This document shows, piece by piece, positions 45,903 through 56,900 of a stretch of DNA of 64,000 nt. This stretch comes from Adhaeribacter arboris (GTDB lineage: Bacteria; Bacteroidota; Bacteroidia; Cytophagales; Hymenobacteraceae), in NCBI RefSeq assembly GCF_003023845.1, contig NZ_PYFT01000001.1:3782001-3846000 (forward strand), in the 5' to 3' direction. Made by a program: the position numbers and the translations under genes. The notes beneath the pieces are model-generated. The model had not been told where the DNA came from and made no database searches. It saw only the letters and a program-made list of their open reading frames with translations. Each line of letters opens with the position of its first letter. The first letter of the stretch is position 1.

Positions 45903-47177
45903 TTAAGCTCTAAACGGTAAATAAAGCTCAAAGCAGCTACCTTGGTTCTCCTGACTTTTTACCCGAATAGATCCCTGGTGGGCTTGAATAATAGTTTTAA
46001 CATAGCTTAACCCCAGGCCAAAACCGCGTACATTGTGAATGTTTCCGGTAGGCACCCGGTAAAAAGTATCGAAAATAAACCGTTGCACTTCTTTCCGGAT
46101 ACCCTGGCCTTTATCGGCAATGGAAATTAGAATACCCTGCTGGTAGTTGCGGGTCGAAACCTGGATATTGGGAGTTTGCGGAGAATATTTCTCGGCGTTA
46201 TCGAGTAAGTTATACAAAGCATTGGTCAGATGCTGGCTGTCGGCTTCAATGGTAGCTTTTTCGGCGTTTAAATAACAGGTAATCTGGCCCGAACGTTTTT
46301 GTAACCGCAAGCTAAGGCGTTGCAAACTATCTGCGAGTAACTGGTGCACGTTGATACTGGTTTTGGTAAGACGCATGGCTTTTTTATCTAACTCAGCCAT
46401 TTGCAGTACCTGTTCTACCTGTGATTTTAAGCGCTCGTTTTCCTGAAAAATAATCTGGTGGTAACGTTGGGATTTAGCCGCTGGCAAGTTAGAATCGGCT
46501 TTTCTTAAAATTTCGCTGGCAATGGCAATATTGGTAATAGGGGTTTGCAGTTCATGGGTCATGTTATTAATGAAATCGGCTTTTAATTCGGATAGTCGTT
46601 TTTCCTGCAGAATAGAATAAAGGATATAAGCAAAAAATAGTATAACTACCAGTAGCGCCAAAGTAGAGTAAACCCATAACTGCATTTCGCTGAGGATGTG
46701 CGTAGTTCTAGTGGGGAAAACTACCACAAAATTGTAATAACCATTCGGGGCTGCCTGGATAGTATTTTTGAGGAAAGCTTCTGTTTTAGTTACTTTTATG
46801 GTTGCCGGCACGTAATTTCCAAAAACCAAGGTATCATCTTCGGCATTTAAAATGCCATACTCATAAGGAATACTTAAATGCCGGCGGGCAAATTCCTGGC
46901 GAAGTAAAGTATCCAGTTCCTGCGCTTTTATCGGCGCATTTACTTCGGCCAGAAAAAAACTGGAAGTCAGGTGTTTAACCGGTTTAGCTGTTTCTACCGG
47001 GTTGGCTTTTGCCAGTAATTGCTGCACCGTTTGGCTCATGGCTACCTGCACCGCCAGATTAAATTCTTTTTCTTCGGATTTAAAAGCTTTATTTAACCAT
47101 AGCAGCTGCACGGTTAGCAAACCTCCTAAAGCTACCGTAGCCAGTATAATAATCATCCTGATTTTTCTGCGGCTCAT
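45903..47177 (-). CDS. Two-component sensor histidine kinase
   Basis: A 424-residue inner-membrane kinase. Start at ATG 47177 (MSRRKIRMIIILATVALGGLL); the frame opens three codons upstream at a TTG. Two membrane helices (about 7-25 and 158-180) flank a periplasmic sensor region of about 130 residues. The HisKA box has the phospho-acceptor H207 (NNMTHELQTPITNI). The ATPase domain shows the N box (NALYNLLDNAEKYS), G1 (ISIADKGQGI) and G2 (RGFGLGLSYVK). The regulator follows with its coding region close by. A 36-residue membrane peptide gene ends five bases upstream (47183-47293). Confidence 0.92.
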   Translation of the reverse strand: MSRRKIRMIIILATVALGGLLTVQLLWLNKAFKSEEKEFNLAVQVAMSQTVQQLLAKANPVETAKPVKHLTSSFFLAEVNAPIKAQELDTLLRQEFARRHLSIPYEYGILNAEDDTLVFGNYVPATIKVTKTEAFLKNTIQAAPNGYYNFVVVFPTRTTHILSEMQLWVYSTLALLVVILFFAYILYSILQEKRLSELKADFINNMTHELQTPITNIAIASEILRKADSNLPAAKSQRYHQIIFQENERLKSQVEQVLQMAELDKKAMRLTKTSINVHQLLADSLQRLSLRLQKRSGQITCYLNAEKATIEADSQHLTNALYNLLDNAEKYSPQTPNIQVSTRNYQQGILISIADKGQGIRKEVQRFIFDTFYRVPTGNIHNVRGFGLGLSYVKTIIQAHQGSIRVKSQENQGSCFELYLPFRA

Positions 47178-47182
47178 ACATT

Positions 47183-47293
47183 TCAATTTTTATTATTCAA
47201 TAAAATAGCTCCCGTAGCGAATAAAGGAAAATAAGCTAGTAATACCAGCAGTGCCGTTGCAGCAAATTTCAGAACTAAGCCATCTACTTTCAT
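47183..47293 (-). CDS. 36-residue membrane peptide upstream of the histidine kinase
   Basis: The frame from ATG 47293 to TGA 47183 encodes 36 residues. They comprise a short N-terminus (MKVDGLVLKF), one hydrophobic helix (AATALLVLLAYFPLFATGAI) and a polar end (LLNNKN). It ends five bases before the kinase ATG at 47177, a spacing typical of translational coupling. Small single-helix proteins next to sensor kinases can modulate them. This role is inferred from position only; conservation would decide it. Confidence 0.5.
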   Translation of the reverse strand: MKVDGLVLKFAATALLVLLAYFPLFATGAILLNNKN

Positions 47294-47439
47294 AACTACC
47301 AATTAGTTAGACTACCTAACAGCGCTATTTTTCTCCATTTCTCATCAAAAATAAACGATAAAACCAGATTCTGATTTTTTTTAACATTTCATTAACATCT
47401 TTTTACAAATCATTAACCTGGGTGCTTGCTTTTGCCGGG

Positions 47440-47447
47440 TATGTTTG
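47440..47447 (+). promoter_or_regulatory. Putative -7 promoter element for the DUF2723 gene
   Basis: TATGTTTG matches TAnnTTTG and ends 26 bases before ATG 47474. No good TTTG -33 element is found at the usual spacing, so support is partial. Confidence 0.4.
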
Positions 47448-47473
47448 CCGGAACAAGATAAATACTAAAGCAC

Positions 47474-50400
47474 ATGCAACCGGCAATTTTATTCGGCAAA
47501 CGCAATTACCTGATTTTACTAGTAGGGCTAAGCATTTTGGTTTTGGGTTTTATACTCATGTGCCTGGATGATAAACCCTATGGATTTGGTGTGTTAGGTT
47601 TAACCATTGGTCCTGCCTTAGTTGTAATTGGTTTACTTATTCCGTTTGGTTCTATTCTGCTTGGAAATAGAAATGCTGAAAAGAAAACTGATAAAACCCG
47701 CTTTGATAAAATCAATTACGGGGTAGGTTGGCTCGTATTTACTTTAAGCTTGGGAGTTTATTTTTTCACTCTGGAACCTACGGCCAGCTTTTGGGATTGC
47801 GGCGAATTTATTGCGGCGGCTTACAAGTTGCAGGTACCGCACGCTCCCGGAGCACCTTTGTTCTTGCTTTTAGGCCGAATGTTTTCTTTACTAGCTTTAG
47901 GAGAGGTAGCCAAAGTAGCTTTTTGGATAAACAGCATTTCGGCTTTGGCCAGCGCCTTTACCGTTCTGTTTTTGTTCTGGACCATTACTATCTTAACCAG
48001 AAAAGCAGTCTTAAAATTAGGTACCACTCCTACCAACTGGCAAATATTTTTAATTATTAGCAGCGGCGTTATTGGTTCTTTCAGTTTTGCTTTTTCCGAT
48101 TCGTTCTGGTTTTCAGCCGTCGAAGCGGAGGTATATGCCTTATCCTCTTTCTTTACCGCTTTTGTGGTTTGGGCCATGCTGAAATGGGAAAGCAGTTCTT
48201 CTTCGGCAGTGGGTTACCGTTGGCTCTTGCTGATTGCCTATATGATGGGGCTTTCCATCGGGGTACACTTATTAAATCTACTCGCTATTCCGGCCATGGC
48301 TTTTATCTACTATTACCGACATTATTCTTTTACCTGGCGAGGAGCTACAATTACTTTTGTTATTAGTCTGCTGCTGATTGGTGTATTTATGGCCGGCATC
48401 ATCACGGGTTTACCTACTTTAGCCGGCGCTTTCGAGTTGTTTTTTGTTAATTCAATTGGCTTACCCTTTCGGAGCGGATTATTAATTTTTGGGTTGCTAT
48501 TTGTGAGTCTGCTGTTGTACGGCTTACGCCGGGCGCATCAGAAACAAAAACCAGTAGGTCAACTGCTACTTCTGAGTTTTATTTTTATCCTGGTAGGCTA
48601 TTCTTCTTACCTGATTATTCCTATTCGCTCCAACTACAATCCTTTACTCGACGAAAATAATCCAGAAGATATTATTAGTTTCATTGCCTATCTCAAACGG
48701 GAACAATACGAACAACGTCCTTTATTCTACGGACCACAATACGCCACCGAGTTAATCGACCAGAAACAAGGCAAACCCGAATATGTAAAAGGAAGAAATC
48801 GCTACGAAGTGGCCGATTATAAAATTGTACCGGTTTACGACCCCAAAGGCTTGCAGCTTTTGCCCCGGCTCTACAGCAAAGAACCCAGCCATTTAAACGA
48901 ATACCAGAAGTGGGTAGCCATTGATAAAAATAATCCGCCTACTTTCCGGCAAAACATATTGTACCTGTTGCGTTACCAGTTAGGCCACATGTACGGCCGG
49001 TATTTTCTGTGGAATTTTGTGGGTCGCGACAGCGATATTCAGCATGCAGGCGTGAACTGGCCCTGGAAAAGCAACCAGCCACTACCTCATCGTATTGCCA
49101 CAAATAAAGCCCAAAATGCTTACTATGCCTTACCCTTACTTTTAGGACTTCTCGGTTTTTGGTACCATTACCGCCGCCAGCGGAAAGATGCAACCATGGT
49201 GGGCTTATTGTTTCTATTTACCGGGGCCGCCATTGCTTTTTACCTTAATCAACCACCCATTGAACCTCGGGAGCGGGATTACGCTTTTGTGGGTTCGTTT
49301 TATGCCTTTGCTATTTGGATTGGTCTGGGCGTACCGGCACTGGCGCAGGTTTTTCAGCGAATAAGTAAATCTTTACTGGTTCCGGTTACCGTAGCGGTCG
49401 GTTTAAGCCTGTTGGTACCCATTCTTCTCTTCCAACAAAACTGGGACGACCACGACCGCTCCGACCGGTATTTTGCCACGGATATGGCTCATAACATTCT
49501 TTCTTCCTGCGCACCAAATGCCATATTATTTACGAACGGCGATAACGATACTTTCCCGCTGTGGTACGCCCAGGAAGTAGAAGGTTTCCGGACGGATGTG
49601 CGCGTTATTGTATTGAGTTACTTGAACACCGATTGGTATATTAGTCAGATGAAGCGGCCTGCCTATACCTCGGCTCCCTTGCCTATTTCGCTGGAAAAAG
49701 AACAGTACCAGTTTAGCACTAACAGCTATTTACCTTACGTTGCCCAACCGCAAGTTGCCGCCGGTATGGATGTAACCCAATTCATTTCCCTGGTAAAGCA
49801 AAACCACCCCGCCTTGCAAGTTCAGGCCCAGGATGGACGAATGTTTTTATCCTTTCCGACCAAAAAATTCTTTTTACCGGTTAATAAAGCGGCCGTATTG
49901 CCAAAAGGCATTGTTCCGGCAAACCGCAAGGCGCAGGTAGTTGACCAAATAACTTGGGAAATTTCGCCAAATGGAATGGAGAAAAAGCAATTAATAATTT
50001 TTGATATTCTGGCCTCTAACAATTGGCAGCGCCCGGTTTATTTTTCTTCGACGCTGAACCAGGACGATTTTATGTACTTTAAACCTTACCTGCAAAACGA
50101 AGGCATGACTTACCGCTTGCTCCCCGCTTTAAATCCTAATCCGGGTCCGGAGCCTTACGTAGCCAAAGAGATTATGTACCAAAACCTGATGCAGAAATTC
50201 CGGTGGCGTAATTTACAAAACCCGCGTATTTTTTACGACGAAACTTACCAGGCCACTATTGTTACGAATTACCGCCAGCAATTTTACGCTTTAGCCGAAG
50301 CTTATTTTATAGCTGGTGATGCTGTTCAAGCCCGGAATATTATTAATCGTTGCTTAACCGTTTTGCCCGACCAATCCTTGCCTTACGATTACCAAACGGT

Positions 50401-50650
50401 ACAATTAGCCGAATTACTGGCGAAAACCGGTGAAAAAGAAAAAAGCGAAGCCATCCGGGATACAATTACCCAGCGGGCTACTCAGGCACTACAATATTAT
50501 TTAACCGATAACAATTCTGTATTTACCCGCGAAATTCAAATAAACCTGCTCACTTTGCAACAACTAACGGTAACAGCCCAAAACCTGAACCAAAAGCAAA
50601 AAGCAGCTGAACTGGAGAATTTGTTTATGACGTATTATAACCGATTATGA
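47474..50650 (+). CDS. DUF2723 polytopic membrane protein (mannosyltransferase-like)
   Basis: A 1058-residue protein with about 13 membrane helices in its first 640 residues. The DUF2723 block includes EPTASFWDCGEFIAAAYKLQVPHAPGAPLFLLLGRMFSLL, a hallmark of this family, with a D-type acidic residue and PHAPG. The family is distantly related to protein O-mannosyltransferases and to TMEM260. The C-terminal part (about 680-1058) is soluble, with TPR-like helices near its end (FYALAEAYFIAGDAVQARNIINRCL). In Bacteroidota it may glycosylate exported proteins; this is inference from the family. The length is usual for Bacteroidota members. Confidence 0.9.
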   Translation: MQPAILFGKRNYLILLVGLSILVLGFILMCLDDKPYGFGVLGLTIGPALVVIGLLIPFGSILLGNRNAEKKTDKTRFDKINYGVGWLVFTLSLGVYFFTLEPTASFWDCGEFIAAAYKLQVPHAPGAPLFLLLGRMFSLLALGEVAKVAFWINSISALASAFTVLFLFWTITILTRKAVLKLGTTPTNWQIFLIISSGVIGSFSFAFSDSFWFSAVEAEVYALSSFFTAFVVWAMLKWESSSSSAVGYRWLLLIAYMMGLSIGVHLLNLLAIPAMAFIYYYRHYSFTWRGATITFVISLLLIGVFMAGIITGLPTLAGAFELFFVNSIGLPFRSGLLIFGLLFVSLLLYGLRRAHQKQKPVGQLLLLSFIFILVGYSSYLIIPIRSNYNPLLDENNPEDIISFIAYLKREQYEQRPLFYGPQYATELIDQKQGKPEYVKGRNRYEVADYKIVPVYDPKGLQLLPRLYSKEPSHLNEYQKWVAIDKNNPPTFRQNILYLLRYQLGHMYGRYFLWNFVGRDSDIQHAGVNWPWKSNQPLPHRIATNKAQNAYYALPLLLGLLGFWYHYRRQRKDATMVGLLFLFTGAAIAFYLNQPPIEPRERDYAFVGSFYAFAIWIGLGVPALAQVFQRISKSLLVPVTVAVGLSLLVPILLFQQNWDDHDRSDRYFATDMAHNILSSCAPNAILFTNGDNDTFPLWYAQEVEGFRTDVRVIVLSYLNTDWYISQMKRPAYTSAPLPISLEKEQYQFSTNSYLPYVAQPQVAAGMDVTQFISLVKQNHPALQVQAQDGRMFLSFPTKKFFLPVNKAAVLPKGIVPANRKAQVVDQITWEISPNGMEKKQLIIFDILASNNWQRPVYFSSTLNQDDFMYFKPYLQNEGMTYRLLPALNPNPGPEPYVAKEIMYQNLMQKFRWRNLQNPRIFYDETYQATIVTNYRQQFYALAEAYFIAGDAVQARNIINRCLTVLPDQSLPYDYQTVQLAELLAKTGEKEKSEAIRDTITQRATQALQYYLTDNNSVFTREIQINLLTLQQLTVTAQNLNQKQKAAELENLFMTYYNRL

Positions 50651-50840
50651 GAGATTTGAAAAGTAGAAGAAATTACACTAATTCCTTTTTAAATTTTTAT
50701 TACTTATATTTTGACTAACGATAGATAATTTCCAATTTTCCTCTTTTATAAAATTTCTTACTTTAACTCAGTATACTAATATAATTTTCTGATCAAAAGT
50801 ATAAATGCTAATGGTTATATAAGCCCAGAGCGCAGCAAAC

Positions 50841-52820
50841 CTATCTACTCAGAATCTTAACCTCAGTGCGGCGGTTAATTTGGTGTTCGAGTTCGGAGCA
50901 GGCAACGCCGTCTTTACAACCGTTGAGCAATTGGGTTTCGCCGTAGCCTTTGGCAATTAAACGGCTGGAATCTATACCGCGGGAAATAATGTAATTCACG
51001 GCCGCTTCGGCGCGCAATTGGGATAATTTCTTATTGTACTCTCCGGTTTGGCGACTATCCGTATGGGAGCCTAATTCAATCCGGATGGTAGGGTTATCCT
51101 GTAAAATGCGCACCAGTTTATCTAATTCCGGCTTGGCTTCGGGTCGGATGTCGTACTTATCAAAATCGTAGTAAATATTTTCCAGAATAATAGTGGTATT
51201 GAGCGTGTTCCGATCCAAAACAACGCTTAATTTTACTTGATCTACTTCCGGTGGACAATCGGGAGTGAGGTCGGTAGTTTTAACTAAATAGCCTTCTTTA
51301 CTGGCTTGTAGTGCGTAGGCAAGACCGGATTTAACCGGAAAAGTGAAATTACCTTGAGCATCTGAATAGATATTGCTTGCCGTGGTATCACCCGGCAGAT
51401 ACAAACGAAGTCGCGCTCCTGCTACCGGCTTTTCCGTGAACTCTCCTTTTGTCTGCAGAACCCGTTCAATAACTCTACCGGCTAACAAACACGGCGAACG
51501 CACCCGTTTAAAAGCGTAGATGTCGTCGGTGCCATTGTCGCTGTTGCGATTAGAAGATAAAAAACCGGCTTCTTTCGTTTCGTCGAAGACTATCCCAAAA
51601 TCGTCGGCAGAAGAGTTAAGCGGATATTTTAGATTTTTTACATTTTTCCAGGTAGCGCCTTTTCCTTCGGCCGAGAAAATATCCAGACCACCCATTCCTA
51701 TATGTCCTTCGGAAGAAAAATACAGCTTATTGGGTGCCGCTACCACCGGGAACACTTCTTTACCGGCCGTATTAATTTCTTTACCTGCATTAACCGGCTT
51801 ACTCCAGGAGCCATCTACTTGCCGCGCGCAATAATATATATCCGTGTCGCCAAACCCTCCCGGCATATCCGATACAAAATAAAGCAGGTCGCCATCCGGG
51901 GAAATAGCCGGATGCCCGACCGAATAAGCACTAGCTTTGTTATGAGCAAATGGTTTTGGTTCGCCCCAATTTTCACCCTGTTTTTGGGATATATAAATCT
52001 CGAGACGATTGACAGTAGGTTTGGGCGCATCAAACTTCACCCAGCTAAACGGATCGGTATTCCCATTTTTAATTTCGGTTTTTACCTGATTAATGCGGGT
52101 AAAATACAAGGTTTGCCCATCCGGAGAAAAAGCGGCCGAACCATTATGATATTGGTTATTAATGGGCGATCCCAAAGCTATTGGCGTCCCAAACTGCCCA
52201 TTGATTTGTTTAGGAGCCCAATAAATTTTAGGATAGGGATTGCCCGTCCAACCAGAAACTTTCTTGCTCTTAGCCGTTGGCCGGTCAGAGGTGAATACCA
52301 GGCTATTTTGAAATAAAGCCGGGCTAAAATCAGAATTTTTAGAATTAATATTTTCTGCTTTTTGCAATTCGTATGGCTCCGGCTTTACCAGCCATTGCTG
52401 GGCACTATCGCAACCAGCGGCAAGTTGGCTCGCCAGATTTGCATGTGCCGGAACTCGTTGGGCAAATTGTTCATACCACTGCCGAGCACGATCGTATTTA
52501 CCGTTTTTGCGCGCCGCATCTGCTGCGTATCTCAGGGCTTCAGGGTCAAAATCCGGAAATTGAATTACCCGGGTGTACCATTGTTCGGCTTCTTTGGAAT
52601 TATTTAATTGGCGGTAGCAATCAGCAATCCGTTGAGTGAGGTATAAATTGGAGTTTTGGTCTTTTACTATTTTTTGGTACGCAGGTAAAGCTAAGGCATA
52701 CTGAAACCGGTTAAACAAAGCGTCTGCTTCTTTTATAGACATTTTTTGTGCTCGTACCGGGTTATGAACCCAGACAAACAGGATATAACAAGTTAAAGTA
52801 ATTCTGAAATATAGGTTCAT
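50841..52820 (-). CDS. OmpA-family outer-membrane protein with TPR and PD40 repeats
   Basis: A 659-residue envelope protein. ATG 52820 gives a signal peptide (MNLYFRITLTCYILFVWVHNPVRAQ); the frame opens six codons earlier at a TTG. In order: TPR-like helices (about 30-140, IADCYRQLNNSKEAEQWYTRVIQF), WD40-like/PD40 beta-propeller repeats (SPDGQTLYFTRI; SPDGDLLYFVSDMPGGFGDTDIYY), a carboxypeptidase-regulatory-like domain (about 450-530), and a C-terminal OmpA peptidoglycan-binding domain (YYDFDKYDIRPEAKPELDKL...ELGSHTDSR). This arrangement typifies proteins encoded next to PorP/SprF and type B T9SS substrates. It lies 33 bases downstream of the PorP/SprF gene. Confidence 0.9.
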   Translation of the reverse strand: MNLYFRITLTCYILFVWVHNPVRAQKMSIKEADALFNRFQYALALPAYQKIVKDQNSNLYLTQRIADCYRQLNNSKEAEQWYTRVIQFPDFDPEALRYAADAARKNGKYDRARQWYEQFAQRVPAHANLASQLAAGCDSAQQWLVKPEPYELQKAENINSKNSDFSPALFQNSLVFTSDRPTAKSKKVSGWTGNPYPKIYWAPKQINGQFGTPIALGSPINNQYHNGSAAFSPDGQTLYFTRINQVKTEIKNGNTDPFSWVKFDAPKPTVNRLEIYISQKQGENWGEPKPFAHNKASAYSVGHPAISPDGDLLYFVSDMPGGFGDTDIYYCARQVDGSWSKPVNAGKEINTAGKEVFPVVAAPNKLYFSSEGHIGMGGLDIFSAEGKGATWKNVKNLKYPLNSSADDFGIVFDETKEAGFLSSNRNSDNGTDDIYAFKRVRSPCLLAGRVIERVLQTKGEFTEKPVAGARLRLYLPGDTTASNIYSDAQGNFTFPVKSGLAYALQASKEGYLVKTTDLTPDCPPEVDQVKLSVVLDRNTLNTTIILENIYYDFDKYDIRPEAKPELDKLVRILQDNPTIRIELGSHTDSRQTGEYNKKLSQLRAEAAVNYIISRGIDSSRLIAKGYGETQLLNGCKDGVACSELEHQINRRTEVKILSR

Positions 52821-52853
52821 GTAAGCTGTCCTGTTCAAGCACCGGACTAATGA

Positions 52854-53795
52854 TTAAAAATAACGGATACTCTGCGTTCTGCGTTCCTCTTTCTGGAAAA
52901 AGTAAAAACCTAATGAAAGTTCGTGTCCGGCATAATCTCGTAGAGTAGTTAAGGTAAAATCGTGCGCATAGCCTACTTTAATTTTTTCGGTAAGGTAAAT
53001 TTCAGCGGCCAGCGCCCAGGCATTAGCTACGTCCAAATTTTGATAATTGTTTTTAAAGAGCTTAGTACCAGTTCGATAAGATCCACCCAACCAAATACGA
53101 TCGCCGATTAACATAAATGCATTTACATCAAGGTTCGTCGGGCTTTTAAAATCTTCTTTAATTAAAAAACTGGGTTTAAAAGTAAGCCAATCGTTTAACG
53201 GGATGATATAACCGGAAGAAAGATAAAAATGCCGGGCCGGGGTAACTATAAAATCATTTTTAAACCGGATTAGGTTAGAAGCCGACAAACCCGCGTAAAA
53301 ACGGTCGGTATTAAAGAATAAACCAGCTCTGGTATCCGGCAAAACAGTACTAACCTTAGTAGTAGGAATAGTAGGATCATAATTCTGGTCGTTAGGGTGT
53401 AATTGGGTACCGTCGGTATAATATTGCGAAATTCCCGCCGCAATGCCTAAAGCAATACGGGCATTCTCGCTGATACTTACCCGGAAAGCAGAATTAGCTA
53501 AGGCGCTTTTTTGGCCCTGAGCTCCAATTTTGTCGTTGATTAAGAGCAAACCTAAACCTACTTTTTGATTGGCTATTGCTCCGTCTACACTAATGGTTTG
53601 AGTACTGGGCGCTCCCTCCAAGCCTACCCATTGCGTGCGGTAAATACCATTTACATTAATGATACCTTTGCTGCCCGCATAAGCCGGATTTATACCTAAC
53701 CCGTTAAAGATGTACTGAGTATATTGGGCATTTTGCTGCGCCCAGACGCCATTGCTTGCCAACCAAGCAGTTATTATAAGTAAAATTTTCCGCAT
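52854..53795 (-). CDS. PorP/SprF family T9SS outer-membrane protein
   Basis: A 313-residue outer-membrane protein with a Sec signal peptide (MRKILLIITAWLASNGVWAQ) and the family start QNAQYTQYIFNGLGINPAYAGSKG. The rest is a beta-barrel pattern. PorP/SprF proteins help attach or secrete type B T9SS substrates. The gene follows the large type B substrate gene (gap of 130 bases, with a terminator) and precedes the OmpA-family gene. Confidence 0.93.
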   Translation of the reverse strand: MRKILLIITAWLASNGVWAQQNAQYTQYIFNGLGINPAYAGSKGIINVNGIYRTQWVGLEGAPSTQTISVDGAIANQKVGLGLLLINDKIGAQGQKSALANSAFRVSISENARIALGIAAGISQYYTDGTQLHPNDQNYDPTIPTTKVSTVLPDTRAGLFFNTDRFYAGLSASNLIRFKNDFIVTPARHFYLSSGYIIPLNDWLTFKPSFLIKEDFKSPTNLDVNAFMLIGDRIWLGGSYRTGTKLFKNNYQNLDVANAWALAAEIYLTEKIKVGYAHDFTLTTLRDYAGHELSLGFYFFQKEERRTQSIRYF

Positions 53796-53851
53796 GATTT
53801 AAGTAATTTTAAACTGAATTTCCGCTATTCTTTTAATTATTACTGTTTTAT

Positions 53852-53912
53852 CAAAAAAAGGTATAACCCGGAAAGAGCAAAATCATGAGCCGTTTTTTAT
53901 TTCTTTCCGGGC
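53852..53912 (-). terminator. Rho-independent terminator of the adhesin gene
   Basis: On the minus strand TCTTTCCGGG (53902-53911) pairs with CCCGGAAAGA (53867-53876) and is followed by a T run at 53854-53860. It lies 14 bases after the stop at 53926. Some transcripts may read through to the PorP/SprF gene. Confidence 0.75.
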
Positions 53913-53925
53913 TATAAACTTAGTT

Positions 53926-56900
53926 TTAGCGCATAATCATGACGTAACCTTTTTGGGTGGTATAAGCACCATCGCAGATTTTTACCTTTAATATGTAGTA
54001 GTAGGTTCCATCCGTTAAATTGCCGCCATTCCAATTATTCTGATACGATTTTGTTTTATACACTTCGCTGCCCCAGCGATTTATCAGTACAATTTCATTT
54101 TCCGAATAATTTTGAATATTGGTAATGGTCCAGGTATCGTTTACACCATCTCCGTTTGGCGAAAACACGTTTGCTACCTGTAAATTACTGAGACCTAAGT
54201 TAGGATTAACGGTTAAGCTAGTAAGCGCACTCGTGCAGGTGCTGGTTTGCGTCGCAACTTTTATTATTCCTTCTTTACTTCCTTCCGGAGCTCGCACTTT
54301 AATACGCACAGTTCCCTGGCCTTCGGTAATATTCCAGCCTTCTGGCACTAACCAGTTATAACCCGTAGCTCCTACTACCGCATCAATTGAATAGACTAAG
54401 CCCGTACAAGCCGAGCTTTCGTCTTTTATAGATAATGGAGCAGTAGGCGCCGAACTAATGGAAACCAGTAAAGTACTGGGAATACTGCTTGCACAAGAAT
54501 TAAATGCCACAACTGAAATTGTTCCCGCTGTTGATCCTGCTGTTACCGTAATTTTATTTGTATTTTCTCCGGCCATTATTTTCCATCCAGCGGGTAAGCT
54601 CCAGGTATAACCGGTCGCCCCGCTTACGGCGGCTACGGAATAAGTTAGTTCCGTTTGGTTAGCACAAACAACCGCGGGACCCGCAATAGAATCAACAGGC
54701 ACTTCCGCTGAACTACCTGGATGAACTGTTATAGTAGAAGCATCGCTAATTCCACAGCCATTAATAGCTTGTACAGAAATAGTAGCCGGTTGCGCCCCAA
54801 CTGTTACCTGAATACTGGTTGTACCCTGACCACCCGTAATCACCCAATCAGTTGCTGCTTCTAAATTCCAACGGTAAGCTATTGCTCCCGGAACGGGTTC
54901 AATGGTATACGTAATATTTTGCTGCCCACTGCAAATTAAGGCTTTACTATCGCCGCCAATTACACCGGGCACCAAGGCGGTCTCCAAAGCGGCAGTAACA
55001 GCTAAAGTACCCGTTAGTCCATTTCCGCAAGCAGTAGCAACTGTTACTTCTACATTACCGGACTCCTGACCGGCGGTTACCCGAATGATGTTGGTTCCTT
55101 GCCCGGATTCAATTTGCCAATCTTGCGGCACTTTCCAATTATAACTCTCCGCCCCATTTACGGCTGCAACTTGGTAAATTTGACTGGAACTACCAGCACA
55201 CTGCTCCCGGGTGCCAATGATTCGCAGAGGTTCAGTAGGCAAGCTGACCAGGTTCACCGCAAAAGAACTTGCCGGACCGGACCCGCAACCATTAACTGCT
55301 TTTACAGTTATGTTGCCACTCTTAGAGCCAGCTTGTATGGTTATATCAGTTGTTCCCTGACCCGAAATTATACGCCAACCATCTGCCTCTGGCACCTCCC
55401 AAATATAGCTGGCCGCACCACTCACCGCATCGATAGAATAGTTTAAATTTGTTTCTCCGGCGCAAACCTGCTGGTCGCCGCTGATAGTTCCCGCAGCAAC
55501 AGCAGCTTCGTTGGTAACAATTACCGCTAAACTAGTGGCGCTTGCCGCTGCTCCGCAACCATTTCTAGGCAGAACGGAGATAGTACCCGAATTGGTTTTG
55601 GCATTCACTCGTATGCTGGATGTTCCTTGACCGGCGGTAATTTCCCAACCACTTGGCACCGTCCAAACGTAATTAGAGACATTAGGCACAGGTGTTACGT
55701 TGTAAATTAAATCTGTTTGATTCCGGCAAACATTAGAGCTTCCCGTTATTTCTCCTAAAACAATTGGTTCTGAAGAGCTGGGAGTAATCGTTAAAGTAGT
55801 CGGATCACTTTCAAAGCAATCGTTTTTTGCTTTAACTGATAAAGCGCCCCCAGAGGTAGAAGTAGTTACGGTAATTTCGGCGGTTCCGGCTCCCGCGGTA
55901 ATAGTCCAACCCTCGGGCAATTCCCAGAGGTAACCAGTTGCGCCGGGCACAGCCGTTGCCGTATATTTAATTCCGGTGCTGCCATTACATGGAATGGTTT
56001 CACCTGTGATAGCCGTTGGAGCAGCAGGTTTAGAAGTAACGGAAACTGGTAGCGGCACACTGGCAGGTCCAGGTCCGCAATTATTATAAGCTACCACGTA
56101 AATAATACCGCTCTTAGCGCCGGCGGTTACCGTTATAGTATTAGTAGTTTGACCAGCGGTAATTATCCAGCCTTCCGGTACTGTCCAGTTGTAGATCGTA
56201 ACTCCTGGTATAGCGGCTACAGAATAGCTAAGATTGGCTTCATTAACGCATACCGTGCTTTTACCAGCGGTTATATTACCGGGCGAAGAAGGCCGGCTAG
56301 TAGATGGCACCACTTTTTTCTGGCTCGCCAAAGAGCTTTCACCGCAGATATTTTTGGATTTAACCGTAATAAAACCTTCGGTGGCTCCTGCTTTTACCGT
56401 TATTTGCGTTGTTCCCTGTCCCGCCGTAATTGACCAGCCAGTAGGCACGGTCCAGACGTAAGAAGTTGCTCCAGAAACTGTTTTAATTGAATAACGAAGA
56501 TTAATGCTGCCCGCACAAACGTTAGTATTACCGGTAATAGCTCCAGGTACCAACGGTGGGGTTTTAATTGGAGTAACAAGTATAGTCCGGACTTCGCTGT
56601 TACCGCAGTTGTTCGTTGCTGTTACGGAAATATTTACAAGTTCGCTACCGGCAGTTACCGTAATAGTTTTCTGGTCCGGACTAACGGCGGTAATTTCCCA
56701 TTCTGCGGCTGGTTGGCCATTTACTCCCAAAATCTGCCAATTATAACCACTGGCTCCGGTTACCTGCGTTACAGTAAACGTTAATCCGGAAGTGCCTGCA
56801 CAAGGCGCTATAGAAGCTGCCTGAATACTTGTTGGCGCTGTTAATTTAATTTGGGGAGTAATATTTAAAGATTGTTCCTGACTAGAACCACACGCGTTGC

